Shown here in pieces: positions 1 through 10,869 of a DNA stretch of 64,000 nt; the first letter of the stretch is position 1; each line of letters starts with the position of its first letter. This stretch comes from Anthoceros angustus (Eukaryota > Streptophyta > Anthocerotopsida > Anthocerotales > Anthocerotaceae), in contig MU008163.1 of the NCBI GenBank assembly GCA_010909165.1, positions 1,612,001 through 1,676,000 of the forward strand, in the 5' to 3' direction. The translations under genes were made by a program, and so were the position numbers. The notes under the pieces are model-generated. The model saw only the letters and a list, made by a program, of their open reading frames with translations. It was not told where the DNA came from and searched no databases.

Positions 1-2413
1 GGTGGCATCACTCCGAGCGTGCAGCCATGGGCAACTGAAACATGTGGGCACTGCGGTGGGATATGTAGGAATTGCATATCGCGCGCGAGGGACAATGTGT
101 ATGCAAGGGCTTGGAGGGCATGGACTTCCTTCTGGATATGTATCGCCTGCACATGGCACTAACTACACTCTACAGGGAGTGCATGAGTAGATGGGAGGCA
201 CTGCAAAACCTCCGAGTGGATGAGCCAGAGGCCACATCATGGGCGTGGACTGCGATCACCCTACTCCGAGCTGTGGTGCACCATGCGCAAGAAACTGTCC
301 ATGCTTTGGTGATGTTTGGGTGGGATGGCGTCTTATTGTATACTCTTTTTCTCCTCGGCTTAGGCCGCCTAAGGTTGCCCCCATGACATGACAATTTGGA
401 ATCATACATGGACATTTGTGTTTGTAGGCTTTTGCTAGGCAAGTGGTAAGTGGTAGGCAAACGGTGGTGGTGTAGCCCTGGTGGCACATTTGCATTGGGC
501 ATCCGCACTGGTGACCCTAATCCGCACGGCTAACTGCAGAATGAGTGGCGGTGAGATTGGAGAAAGGATCATGGTCCAGGACGGACTATGTGCAAGGGTC
601 TAACTCAAAAAAAAAAGTGAATTAAAGATGTTATGTATCACACCTAATGACATCGATACATGGGGCCCCATGTCCTTGTCGTCATATGTGTAAAAGAACA
701 AGTTTATAACGCAGTGTGAAAAGAACAAGTTTATAACAGGAAAACTTGTGATGACGCAAACCATAAAACCCACCCTAAAACACTAACAACAGCAGACCTG
801 AATTGGAAATATTCTAATTTATATGTAGTTCAATCCAATTTTCATAATTTTAATATCATTTGTTCCATCTCAATCAAGTCTTGAGCCTTTGTTCCAGTAT
901 CTAGCTATACCCTTCAAACCTTCAATCCTAGTTTTTCCAAGACTTTCATAGTTCGGAAGGTCCATACTAATAATTTACTTATACATGAAGTTTAAGCACC
1001 AAAACTTGCACGCATGTCGTGTATCTTACATACCCTCGCCTCCGACTGACTATCTGAGATTAGTTAACTTAAAGAATAAACATGCCTAACCTATAATGAT
1101 AGGAATAAATTTGACGAGCACTAGTGCAGCCCTCAGCGAATATTCGTTGAAAACTGCTTATAAGACTAATTTACGTTTAGGGTAAATGACTTAATTTATT
1201 ATTTCCTATAGGTTGCGACCTTGTTGATCGTGACCAGAGGTGGCATCACTCAGCGCAGCCATGGGCAATCAAACATGTGGGCACGTGGGATATGTAGGAA
1301 TTGCATATCGCGAGGGACAATGTATGCAAGGGCTTGGAGGGCATGGACTTCCTTGGATATGTATCGCGCACATGGCACTAACTACACTCTGGAGTGCATG
1401 AGTAGATGGGAGGCACTGCAAAACCTCCGAGTGGATGAGGCCGAGGCCACATCATGGGCGTGACGATCACCCTACTCCGAAGTGTGGTGCACCATGCGCA
1501 AGAAACCGCCCCATGCTTTGGTGATGTTTGGGTGGGATGGCGTGCATTTATTGTATACTCTTTTTCTCCTCGGCCGTTTAGGCCGCTTGTGTAAGGTTGC
1601 CCCCATGACATGACAATTTGGAATCATACATGGACATTTGTGTTTGTAGGCTTTTTGCTAGGCAAGTGGTAAGTGGTAGGCAAAACGGTAATTGGTGTAG
1701 CCTGGTGACGCCTGCATTGGGCACATCCCGCACCAAGGCTGACCCTAATCCGCACGAAGGCTAACCCTAACCTGCACCAGACCGTAACCGTGGCAGTGAG
1801 ATTGGAGAAAGGATCATGGTCCCGAGGACGGACGCTGCCGCTGCATGTGCAAGGGTCTAACTCAGAAAAAAAAAAAAAGTGAATTAAAGATGTTATGTAT
1901 CACACCTAATGACATCGATACATGGGGGCCCCATGTCCTTGTCGTCATATGTGTAAAAGAACAAGTTTATAACGCAGGTGTGAAAAAGAACAAGTTTATA
2001 ACACAGGAAAACTTGTGATGACGCAAACCATAAAAACCCACCCTAAAACACTAACAACAGCAGACCTGAATTGGAAATATTCTAATTTATATGTAGTTCA
2101 ATCCAATTTTCATAATTTTAATATCATTTGTTCCATCTCAATCAAGTCTTGAGCCTTTGTTCCAGTATCTAGCTATACCCTTCAAACCTTCAATCCTAGT
2201 TTTTCCAAGACTTTCATAGTTCGGAAGGTCCATACTAATAATTTACTTATACATGAAGTTTAAGCACCAAAACTTGCACGCATGTCGTGTATCTTACATA
2301 CCCTCGCCTCCGACTGACTATCTGAGATTAGTTAACTTAAAGAATAAACATGCCTAACCTATAATGATAGGAATAAATTTGACGAGCACTAGTGCAGCCC
2401 TCAGCGAATATTC
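1..2413. repeat. 1.2-kb tandem duplication
   Basis: Bases 1 to about 1156 are repeated at about 1231 to 2413. The right halves (from about 600 and 1865) are almost identical and AT-rich. The left halves differ by many 2-6 base indels, mostly at CTG or CAG. The right copy runs into the stop codon and last codons of the NPF gene at 2401-2413, and the left copy carries the same dozen bases at about 1133-1156 before identity stops. The unit is therefore the 3' flank of the NPF gene duplicated in tandem. No ORF in it resembles a known protein. Confidence 0.85.
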
Positions 2414-4996
2414 TCTGGGAAATTGCTCAATCTCGCTTCCTCCAGCACTGTGTAGCGCTGGCTGGAAGAGATGGTTTCTACTCTGTCTACCTTCTTGTAC
2501 TCGTACCAGTAGGCGAAGAGGAGAAAGAAGGCGAAGTCGATGGCAACCACAACTGCCAGCAGCCAGTAGAACTTGGACAGACCACCGTGGTTGAAGCCTC
2601 CTCGAAGCCATTGGCTGAATGGGTTGGAGTCGTCATTGGTGTATCTATTCACGGCTGTCACCAGAGCTGTGGTGATGAGGGATCCGATTCCGACAGAACT
2701 GTAACGAGCAGAAAGGACATGTTAGGATCCAGCCTACAGGAGCCATCATGGCTAAAGGAGGAGAGTGAGAGCGGAATTCCGTACCTGAAGGTTAGGGTTG
2801 TGGAGAGGGACTTCATGGTGTTAGGCGCATCACCGTGGAAGATCTCCAACGCTGCCACTGATGTGAAGAACTCGATTCCAGCGATGAGGACCAACTGTGG
2901 GACTAGCCAGAACACTCGCATAGGCAGGACAAAAGCTCCGACTGGGAGGAAGCCGTAGTGGAGATCTCGGACCTCCCGCACTCTCCTGTTCTCCACCAGT
3001 GCTGCAGTGATGAGACCCAGCAAGGCCAGCACAAAACCTACGGCCATTCTTTGGAGAGGTGTGATCCCTCGCTCGTGTCCTGTAAACTTCCGGGCGAAGG
3101 GGACAAACAGGAAATCGTAGAGTGGAGTCACAATCACCACAGCAATAATGCTGAAAGTTCCCAAGGAGGCCGGAGGAATTTGGAAGTGCTTGCCCATGCT
3201 GCGATCCATGGTGGTTGCCTGAAGTTTACAAGCATGGAGTCAGATACAATGGGCAATCTGGAAGGTACTACCAGACACTGGACGAAGGCTTGCTGGACAA
3301 GTGTATACCTGGACCACGACGTATGTGCTCATCTGAGTGATCGCTGTGAAGAGCGGAAAGATGGTGACCCAGATGGGAAGCATGAGCAGGACGCGTTTCA
3401 GCTCTTCAATTTGGCTAACTGGGCTCAGTCTCCATGGGTCCACGCCTTGCATGATCTCTGCTCCTTTGACTATAGCAGCCTTGTCCAGAAACCTGCAGAA
3501 CACATGCTAGCAACCATGAAGCCTGTTGTACAGTCATGGTGAAAAGCTGTAGGTGGCAGTGCATTGTTGGGGACAGGGGAGTAGGTACCTGAACTTGTTG
3601 GTATGAGCAAGACGCTCGATAGGCACAGGAGAAGCGTCCACGTCCAGGAAAGAAAGCTCGTACAGATCCTGATCGTCTTCCGGAAGAGCTCGGTTCCAAT
3701 GGCGGCCTGCAGCAACTAGGACTTGAGCGATACGAGTGAGAGGGCTTCCAGTTGGTTTTTTGTGTCTGTAGAAGGGAGTGCCCAAGAGGAAGATGACGGT
3801 GGCAATGGTGAAGACTGCAGCTAGGATGCCATAGCCCCAGCCGCGCCCAGCCTGATCCTGCACGTATACCATGATAGAATATGCCAGCAGGTTGCCCATG
3901 CTCGAGCAAAAGAAGTACCTGGCCGGACATCACAGCTTTCATGAATTTCCAGGCAGGACTGGGACACAGGGAAGCAGCTGCTTAGCAGATGTGGCAAAGT
4001 GAAATACCAGTTGAAGTAATGTATCCCGGCCCGTTTCTCTTCAGGCACTGAGACGTCAAACTGCTCTTGTCCAAACGAGGGGACCATGGCCTTGATTCCA
4101 GCGCTCCCAATTGCCATGAGATAGAGGGCGGCCAGGAGGAAGTTAAGGTCGTTGTCAGTGGCTTCAGGGCAGACAGGAGTTGCTATCGACAGGGTGCAGG
4201 ATCGAGGTCGGAGAGAGCGCAGAGATGTGGATATGGTGAGGAGGACCATTCCCTACAGATCAATTCCGAGACATGGCAGTCAGAACCTCGAGTGAGACCT
4301 GCTGGACAGCCTGGCGCACGATCGGAAAGGAGGAAAGAACAAACTTACAAAGATTTGCAGGAACGCTGTGATGACCATAGTCCAGTAGCGACCCAAATAA
4401 GAATCAGCAAGAAAACCCCAGACGACGGTCACCACGTACAGCACTCCAAGCCAGGTGGTAACAATGTTGCTGGATCTGTCGACTTGCAAATGCATCACGA
4501 AAATCAAGTACGTCACCATGTTCGCTCCAGTGGCTATGGTGGCCATGTAATCCGCGAAGATCACAGCTGTAAACGCACAACCACGATCCACTGGTCATCA
4601 TCCAACAGGTCCGCAGCAGGCAGAGGTTGAAGGACTGAAGCGCAGGCTGAATTTTGTATAGACTGGGCGCTTGAACCAAAACTATGGCCATGGAATTGGG
4701 ATGCAAGCAGAGCCGCATTTACCGTAGATGAAGATAGCAGCCTTCCACGATCCAGTCTTGGACTTGTCCACGGGCACGCCCATGAGATCGAAGAACTGCT
4801 CCGGTGGGTCCTTGCGCCTGTGGGGATTGACTCGCAAATCAGGAGAGCCAATGGTGGTAGCTTTGTCTCTCAGGTCCGGCGATCCCATGACGGCAAATCG
4901 GGTGGTCTTGTCCCTGAGCCCAGCAAGCTCGATGTCGGCGTTCACGTTGTGCACCTTGCCTGTTGCCGACTTGGGGTTATCCTCATCGAAGGCCAT
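2401..4996 (-). CDS. NPF/PTR (POT family) transporter, 7 exons
   Basis: A 12-helix major-facilitator carrier of the NRT1/PTR (NPF) family. Members move nitrate, peptides, hormones or glucosinolates with protons across membranes. Exons read 4996-4723, 4566-4349, 4252-4008, 3918-3589, 3492-3309, 3218-2785 and 2698-2401. All junctions are GT-AG and in phase, giving 660 aa. The ATG at 4996 (MAFDEDNPKS) follows an in-frame GTG and is the first plausible start. Family landmarks are TGANMVTYL in helix 1, GFLADSYLGRYWT, IGSAGIKAMVPSFGQEQFD, HYFNWYFF across the exon 3/4 junction, FRFLDKAAI across the exon 4/5 junction, and ATTMDRS followed by FQIPPASL. The N-terminus is about 50 residues longer than usual. 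The ExxER proton-coupling motif of helix 1 is replaced by IFADY, so substrate and coupling cannot be inferred. The stop lies inside a tandemly duplicated flank. Confidence 0.9.
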
Positions 4997-7107
4997 CTCC
5001 TGCACCTGCACCCACCATCACTGGCATCAGGAATTTGATGACGACAGCCCACCAGATTGCAGTGTCACTGCCCACCAAGTCTGCTGTCCGGAATCAAATT
5101 CAGTGGACAATGCAAGCGGCAGCAACATCCACAGCAATGCCAGGGGAAGCGAAGGCATCGCAGACGGAGGGCGGAGGCTCAAGCAGGAATTGGGGCGCAC
5201 CATTTTGGAATTCGGTCGCTGCTCCTGGTTCTGCTTCTGCTTCTGGGAGGGGAGGGCTGCTGCTGCTTCCAGGAGCAGCAGGCAGGGGCGGGATTCAGCA
5301 GCAGTGTTCTCTCCTCCTGCTGGCTGGGTCACGAGGCAAGACGACTTCAGATGACGCCGGGAGTGGACTCGTGGAGTGGGTCAGGTGACGTTGCAATGTG
5401 CGCTGCGCATTGGGTTGCTCCCAGCTTCCCCCTCGTGGCGCTCTCATCCCAAGCTCCCAGCAGCGCTGTCCAGCAGCAGCAGCAGCAGGAGCAGCGGGCA
5501 GGCGGCAAATGCACAAGGATGAAAGACAGGAGCACTGTAGAAACAATGTGTCTCTCGGGTCTACAGGATGGTGGTGAGCGTCAGAATGGTCTGACACGCA
5601 GCAACTGGAGCAACTGGAGCAACAGGAGCAGGAGAAGCAGCAGCAGGCGGAGGAGCAGCGGGCAGAGAGAGAGGCCAGACCAGGCCCAGGCCGCGCCGCA
5701 TTGATTGAAGAATGCAAGAATTGGGGTAGGAGGCAATTATAAGCAGCAGCGCAAGCCAGCAGCAGCAGCAGCAGCAGAGCGGGCGAGCCAAGCCAAGCCC
5801 AGCTCCGACTCGAGTCGCAGGCCGGAGCGCGGGAGCAAGTTGCAAAAGCCACAGGCGTGAGCCCTGCCCCGGAATCTGAGAGCTGGACCCATGAAACCGG
5901 AGGTGGCGGAAAACGTCCCGGCCAAGAAAGAGAGGACATTCTCGGACGCCTTCTCCTCACTCCACAGCTGAGCACATCACAGCGCGGCACGCCTGGGCTG
6001 TGATGTGCTGGGCCCTGGCTCTGCCCGACGAGAGAGCAGACGACGACAAGAGCAGAGAGGTGAGCAGCTGTGCTCGCTGCTGCACCCAGTACTGTCCGCT
6101 TCAGCACCTCCTGCTGCTCCAGCAAAAGAAAAGTTTCCTCACACGAAGGAGCTGACTTGCAGGACCAGGAGAGAGAAAGCATGCGCAGCCCACCACCGGC
6201 AGAGAGCCCCATGCACATGTATCTGCTGCTTCCTGTGGAGCTCTCTTCCCAGTCTTCTTTCTTCCTGCACGCTTGCTTGGTTGCAACTTTCCCGCCGGTG
6301 ATGAGCTGAGCTCCATCCTTCTCTCCTACAAGTGCCTTTGTTGTCCGGCTTGCGTACCCTAGTAAGCTTAGCTTGCAAGGTCTCCATCCTAGTCTCCAGG
6401 TTTGTGTGCGTTGTGTGTTGTTTGTCATGTGCCTGCGGAGTGCGATCCATGAAGTTGATGCAGCTTAGCTTCGTTTCCTTCTCCTACAAGCAAAGCTCAT
6501 TTGTCTTTCGTTTGTTATGTGCCCGTGTAGTTCGTGATAGATGGAGTTGACGGAGCTTACCTGCGTTTCCCTCTCCTCCAAGCTACACATGTGTGGGCGA
6601 TTGATGTAACTCGTAAGGCTGCCACTTTCCTTCCAAAGGTCGTCTGCTTTTTATGCAGGCATGGTCTGAGGGATAGATCCAGTCCTGCCTGCCTAATCCA
6701 TTGTATGCGTTGGAGTGGGAGTTGTTCGCGGGGGAGTGGATGCATGCATTGGATATGTCCAGGGCCAATGATCCATGCATCTGTCGAAGAGCCGCAGAGA
6801 AGGTAAGCATGGCATAGCTCGAAGGCGGGGCCAATGGGACAAGGACAGGCAGGCTGTGGGCTGTGGGTGCAGCTGGAGGAGCATGCGGCATGATCACAAG
6901 GGGACAAAGCGGCATTGAAAAACTTGGTGCAGCGATCGCCCCTCTGACACGCTTCTCTCCTCTCTCACGCTCCGCCTTGTCCCGCGCGCCTGACAGCCTT
7001 GCTGCCCAGGGAATGGCCCGCCCGTAGCAGCCAGCGCTGCGGCCTGCTGCGGGCTGCGAGCCTGCGAGCCTGCTGTGAGAGCCTGGGCTGGGCTTCGTTT
7101 GCAACTC
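4997..7107. other. 5' flank of the NPF gene, CAG-rich
   Basis: No convincing gene. The sequence is rich in CAG/CTG runs (for example 5464-5490 and 5757-5778) and probably includes the NPF 5' UTR and promoter. An ATG-poor 377-codon reading frame on the minus strand (5295-6428) is low-complexity and driven by these runs. Confidence 0.5.
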
Positions 7108-7118
7108 CGGCCGTGTTG

Positions 7119-7240
7119 ACCCCCGGGGGGTGGGCTACCCGGGACGGATGACGGGTTCCGGGTCCCGGGTCCCGGGCCCCGGCCTAATCCCGGGTCCCCG
7201 GTCCCGGCTCCCAGCTCCCCGGGGCCCGAGAGATCCTACT
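7119..7240. repeat. CCCGGG-rich cluster
   Basis: An extremely GC-rich stretch made of overlapping CCGGGT, CCCGGG and CCCCGG words, many of them self-complementary. It starts and stops abruptly within ordinary sequence. Function unknown. Confidence 0.7.
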
Positions 7241-7803
7241 ACATGGGCCCCGTAACGGTTTACCATCTTTTGTCGCACTGTGTCCGTGGTGCCCTTGTTT
7301 CACCTCCATCTCTCCACGAAAACACGCAGCTCACACAGCTTGTTGCACTTGGCGCAGAATGCAGATGGCAGATGCAGGCCAGCTAGCCAGGAAATCGGAA
7401 TTTCCTCTCCCTTTCTGGGCAGTAGAAAAATACCCACTTGTGGGTCTCCAGTCTCCTTGGTTTGTGCACCTCGCTTGCTCGCATTGTCTCATTCTGGAGG
7501 GGCAGCTGGAAATAGCCTTCCGCTGCACTCTTCGGTGAGAATGTCTTTCTTGTTACTGCCGCCATGACGTGAGAAGTTCTTGGGTGCGTGCCACCCGCTC
7601 GCGCATTGGCCTTCCAAGGATTTCGTAGGATAAATCGTGCCCACCTTTTGTGATATTTTACACTTTTTTATCATTTTTGTATGGTGGATGGGCGGGTGCA
7701 GGCCTTGGTGCGTGTTCTGGATTAGCCCACATTGTGGGCTAGTCTCGTGTGCCTTCCTACTCCCATGTTACACCGGCCTCTCTCCTTCCCTCAACGTGAA
7801 TAA

Positions 7804-8130
7804 GTGGTGGCCATGATCCTTGCAAGACAAAGATCTCGTATGCATATGCGTCCTACCTAGCGAACCAAAGCCTTCTTCTACAAGCTTTATCTTTCTCAAA
7901 CCACTTTATCTTTCTCAAACCACTTTATCTTACTCAAACCAGTGGTGGTAACCATGATCCTTGCAGGACAAAGATCTTACGTGTGTCCTACCAAGCCAAC
8001 CAAGCCGTGTTCTACAAGCATTATCCTACTCCAACAAGTGGTAACCATGATCCTTCCAAGACAAAGATCTTATGTGTGTCCTACCAAGCAAACCAAGCCT
8101 TGGTCTACAAGCATTATCCTACTAAGCTCC
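7804..8130. repeat. Three diverged copies of a ~95-bp tandem repeat
   Basis: Copies start near 7804, 7942 and 8038. Each contains ACCATGATCCTTGCA, GACAAAGATCTTA, TGTCCTACCAAGC and TACAAGCATTATCCTAC. The first copy is lengthened by a triplicated CTCAAACCACTTTATCTT segment. Confidence 0.8.
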
Positions 8131-8261
8131 ACTACTATTCATTCAAAGCTGTCATCATGCAAGCTCTAGCTCCGGTGGTCTTGTTTTATTCACCACACCA
8201 CCTACCTTACATCATCCCACAATCCAACAAAATCCCAATCATTTGTAAACCCTATCACAAA

Positions 8262-8366
8262 ACCCAATACACACAATGTCACACTCCCCAATACACACAA
8301 TATCACACTCCCCAATATACACAATATCACACTCCCCAATACACACAATATCACACTCACCAAATA
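8262..8366. repeat. ~23-bp minisatellite
   Basis: About four and a half copies of CCCAATACACACAATATCACACT with few substitutions. The copies abut without unique spacers, so this is not a CRISPR array. Confidence 0.85.
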
Positions 8367-8525
8367 TGAACACCCCATTTGTGAAAAACTTTTCATCCTA
8401 CCTCATTGATGGAACATTCTCATCTCTGTCCACCATGTTTCTTAATCAAAGTTTTTATCTTATCTCATCCCCACTTCCCTAATCAGCTAAACTCATAGCT
8501 AGCATACTCCAAAATATTTTGTTGC

Positions 8526-9428
8526 TCATGCAGTTTGCAGAACATGTCCCTCACATCCCACCTTCTTCATGTGTTTGAATGTTTTTGGATCGAAGTCATC
8601 CTTTTCAACCCGGTAAGAAGCTTCACCTTTCACCTTTCCAGTAATAAATGTGCTGTCGTGATTCTCACGCCACAAGCTACAGGCACCAGAGACCAGGCCG
8701 CGGGCTTGGCGGTGTCTTATCAGGGCTGCGGATATGTCGAGGCCAGGCGCACATGAGGGGATTCGGGATGGGGCGATGGCGTGTTGGGCGGTAGGGTCAG
8801 GGAACGGCGGTCGCCGACCCGCCGGGGTGGTCCAACAGGCCAAGAACGGGATCATGTCCGAATGTTTGGGCCAAGGGGGACGTGGCGGAGGTGGGGCCCG
8901 CAGCACATGGCGCTGGCGGCATGGGAATGCCGCGGTCGGGGACAGGGCAGACCGGAGCCCGGAGACCGGAGACCGGAGACTGGAGACCGGGGGAGAGGCG
9001 GAGCTGGGCTGCCGACGGTGGGTGCAAGCCCTAAACCCTAAAAACTCAATGAATGCCGCCTTCCAAGTGTTCCGCTTCCGAAGCCGAACTTTCTTCCTTT
9101 TCGCATATATCCTGGACGCCGTATGGCGCGAGGGAGCAGAATAATAAATGGGCCCCGCTTTGGCCCCGTCCACACCGCCACCCTTTGCTCCAGGTCTTTT
9201 CTGCTGCCACGCGCGCCCGCCTGCTCCTGCCTTCCTTCTTTGGCCTTTTCTTTTTATCTTTCTTTTGTCATTCTTTTGCAGGCGCACTTCCAGCCCGTCC
9301 CGGCTTTCTCGGCCTGCCCCTTTGTTGACCGCCGGTACGCCGACCGGCCCAGTCGCCCAGTCGAGATTGACCACGTCCACGTCCACGTCGTCACGTTCCA
9401 CCAGTTGCCCGTACAGCCTCGGGTGCAT
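8526..9428 (-). other. Uncertain 300-codon ORF, possible terminal exon
   Basis: A long open frame of low-complexity, Arg/Pro-rich sequence. Only the last ~50 codons (8526-8675, ending GCEGHVLQTA) look protein-like, and an AG acceptor lies just before them at about 8676. No family was recognised. It may be a terminal exon of a lost or unannotated gene, or chance. The + strand at 9456-9480 carries a short (AATGAA)n tract. Confidence 0.2.
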
Positions 9429-10050
9429 GTTTCGCTCAGGCTATCATCAGCCAACGAAAATGAAAATGAAAATGAGAATGGGTAGCTTCCTATATCTATA
9501 TTCTATCACTGTTAGAAGTACCAGAGGCTTATCCCAGATTCACAAGTCAATGCAACCTGAATGGAATATGATAGTTTTAGTTTTTATTTCAGATAGAAAT
9601 ATTGATTTAATTTTGCTCTAAAATTTTGGGCTCCAGAATCGTGTCACATAAGGAAACTATATGTTTGTCCCAGCTTCCATACATGTGCAAGTATTTGGTC
9701 ATCAAATTAATTTACTTTAATATTTAAAAAATGTAAACTGTATTTTCAGTATGCCATATATCTAAGGTAGATTTGACTCGAAACATGTTGAGTAGACATG
9801 CATTCAAACTTTACTATATTAACCTCTCTATATTCTTGATGTTAACTTGGACTTTTTATCTTATCATGACCATTACCATTACTATTAAAGAGAATCAACT
9901 CTCTGGCTTTTGAACTCCCCTTGGCAATCTTGCACGCCCATATGTAGTGCGTCTTAGTTCTCCTTATTTTCTCGTTTCTCTATTTCATGAGTACATTGTA
10001 GAGCTTGCTTTGCCAGAAAAAGAACATCGTTATCGTTTATTTACTGGGAC
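9429..10050. other. AT-rich intergenic sequence
   Basis: No reading frame, RNA gene or repeat stood out here. Confidence 0.5.
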
Positions 10051-10052
10051 AT

Positions 10053-10552
10053 ATTGCTAGAACACCATCCACAAACATACATGGTAGAAGCCACCCACTC
10101 CCTTGGACTGCCAGAACACAATCCGCAAACGTACTGGCTACAACTACACCCACTCCCTTGGACTGCTAGAACACAATCCACGGAACGTACATGGTAGAAC
10201 CACACCCAATGCCTTGGACTGCTAGACCACAATCCACAAAACGTACATGGTAGAACCTACCCACTCCCTTGGACTGCCAGAACACAATCCACAAACGTAC
10301 ATGGTAGAACCCACCCACTCCCTTGGACTACTAGAACACAAATCCACAAACGTACATGCTAGAACCCACCCACTCTCTTGGACTGCCAGAACACAACCCA
10401 CAAACGTACATGCTAGAACCACACCCACTCCCTTGGACTGCCAAAACACAATCCACAAACGTACATGCTAGAACCCACTCTATCGACCACAACACACATT
10501 GTGAGAACGCAATCCAAGAACGTACATGCTAGAACTCACCCACTCCCTTGGA
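10053..10552. repeat. ~56-bp minisatellite, about 9 copies
   Basis: Head-to-tail copies built from AACACAATCCACAAACGTAC, ATG(G/C)TAGAACC and CACCCACTCCCTTGGACTGC. Copies differ by point changes and 1-3 base indels. A smaller satellite with the core TTGTCAGAACCCACTATCCC follows at 10648-10760 (three copies). Confidence 0.85.
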
Positions 10553-10869
10553 CCACAAATTGCCTGAATACTTACACAAAACCCATTCACGTCCTTTGAC
10601 ATGTATTGCCTTGCCTTGCCAGAAAGCATTCCACTAGCCTGGCCCAGCATTGTCAGAACCCACTATCCCACATTCCTCAGCATTGTCAGAACCCACTATC
10701 CCACATTCCTCTGCCGTGACGTCGTCAACTAGCCAGTATTGTCAGAACGCACTATCCCACCACGTTTATTATACTCTACTCCGAGTTTGTCAGACACAAA
10801 CGTGTCAAAGTGATCTTCTGTTACAAATCTTCGATGCCGATGGCGTAAATGCGGGCTTGTACGAGATGC

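Noticed and set aside
5295-6428. 377-codon minus-strand ORF
   Set aside because: Its length comes from CAG/CTG-rich low-complexity DNA (Ala, Ser, Cys and Leu runs). No domain, and frames on both strands are equally open.
9030-9042. Telomere-type AAACCCTAAA motif
   Set aside because: A single telo-box unit is common in plant promoters and does not indicate an interstitial telomere.
10053-10552. CRISPR-like array of regular repeats
   Set aside because: The ~56-bp copies abut directly and diverge along their whole length, with no repeat/spacer alternation. This is a eukaryotic minisatellite. The same holds for 8262-8366 and 19674-19885.
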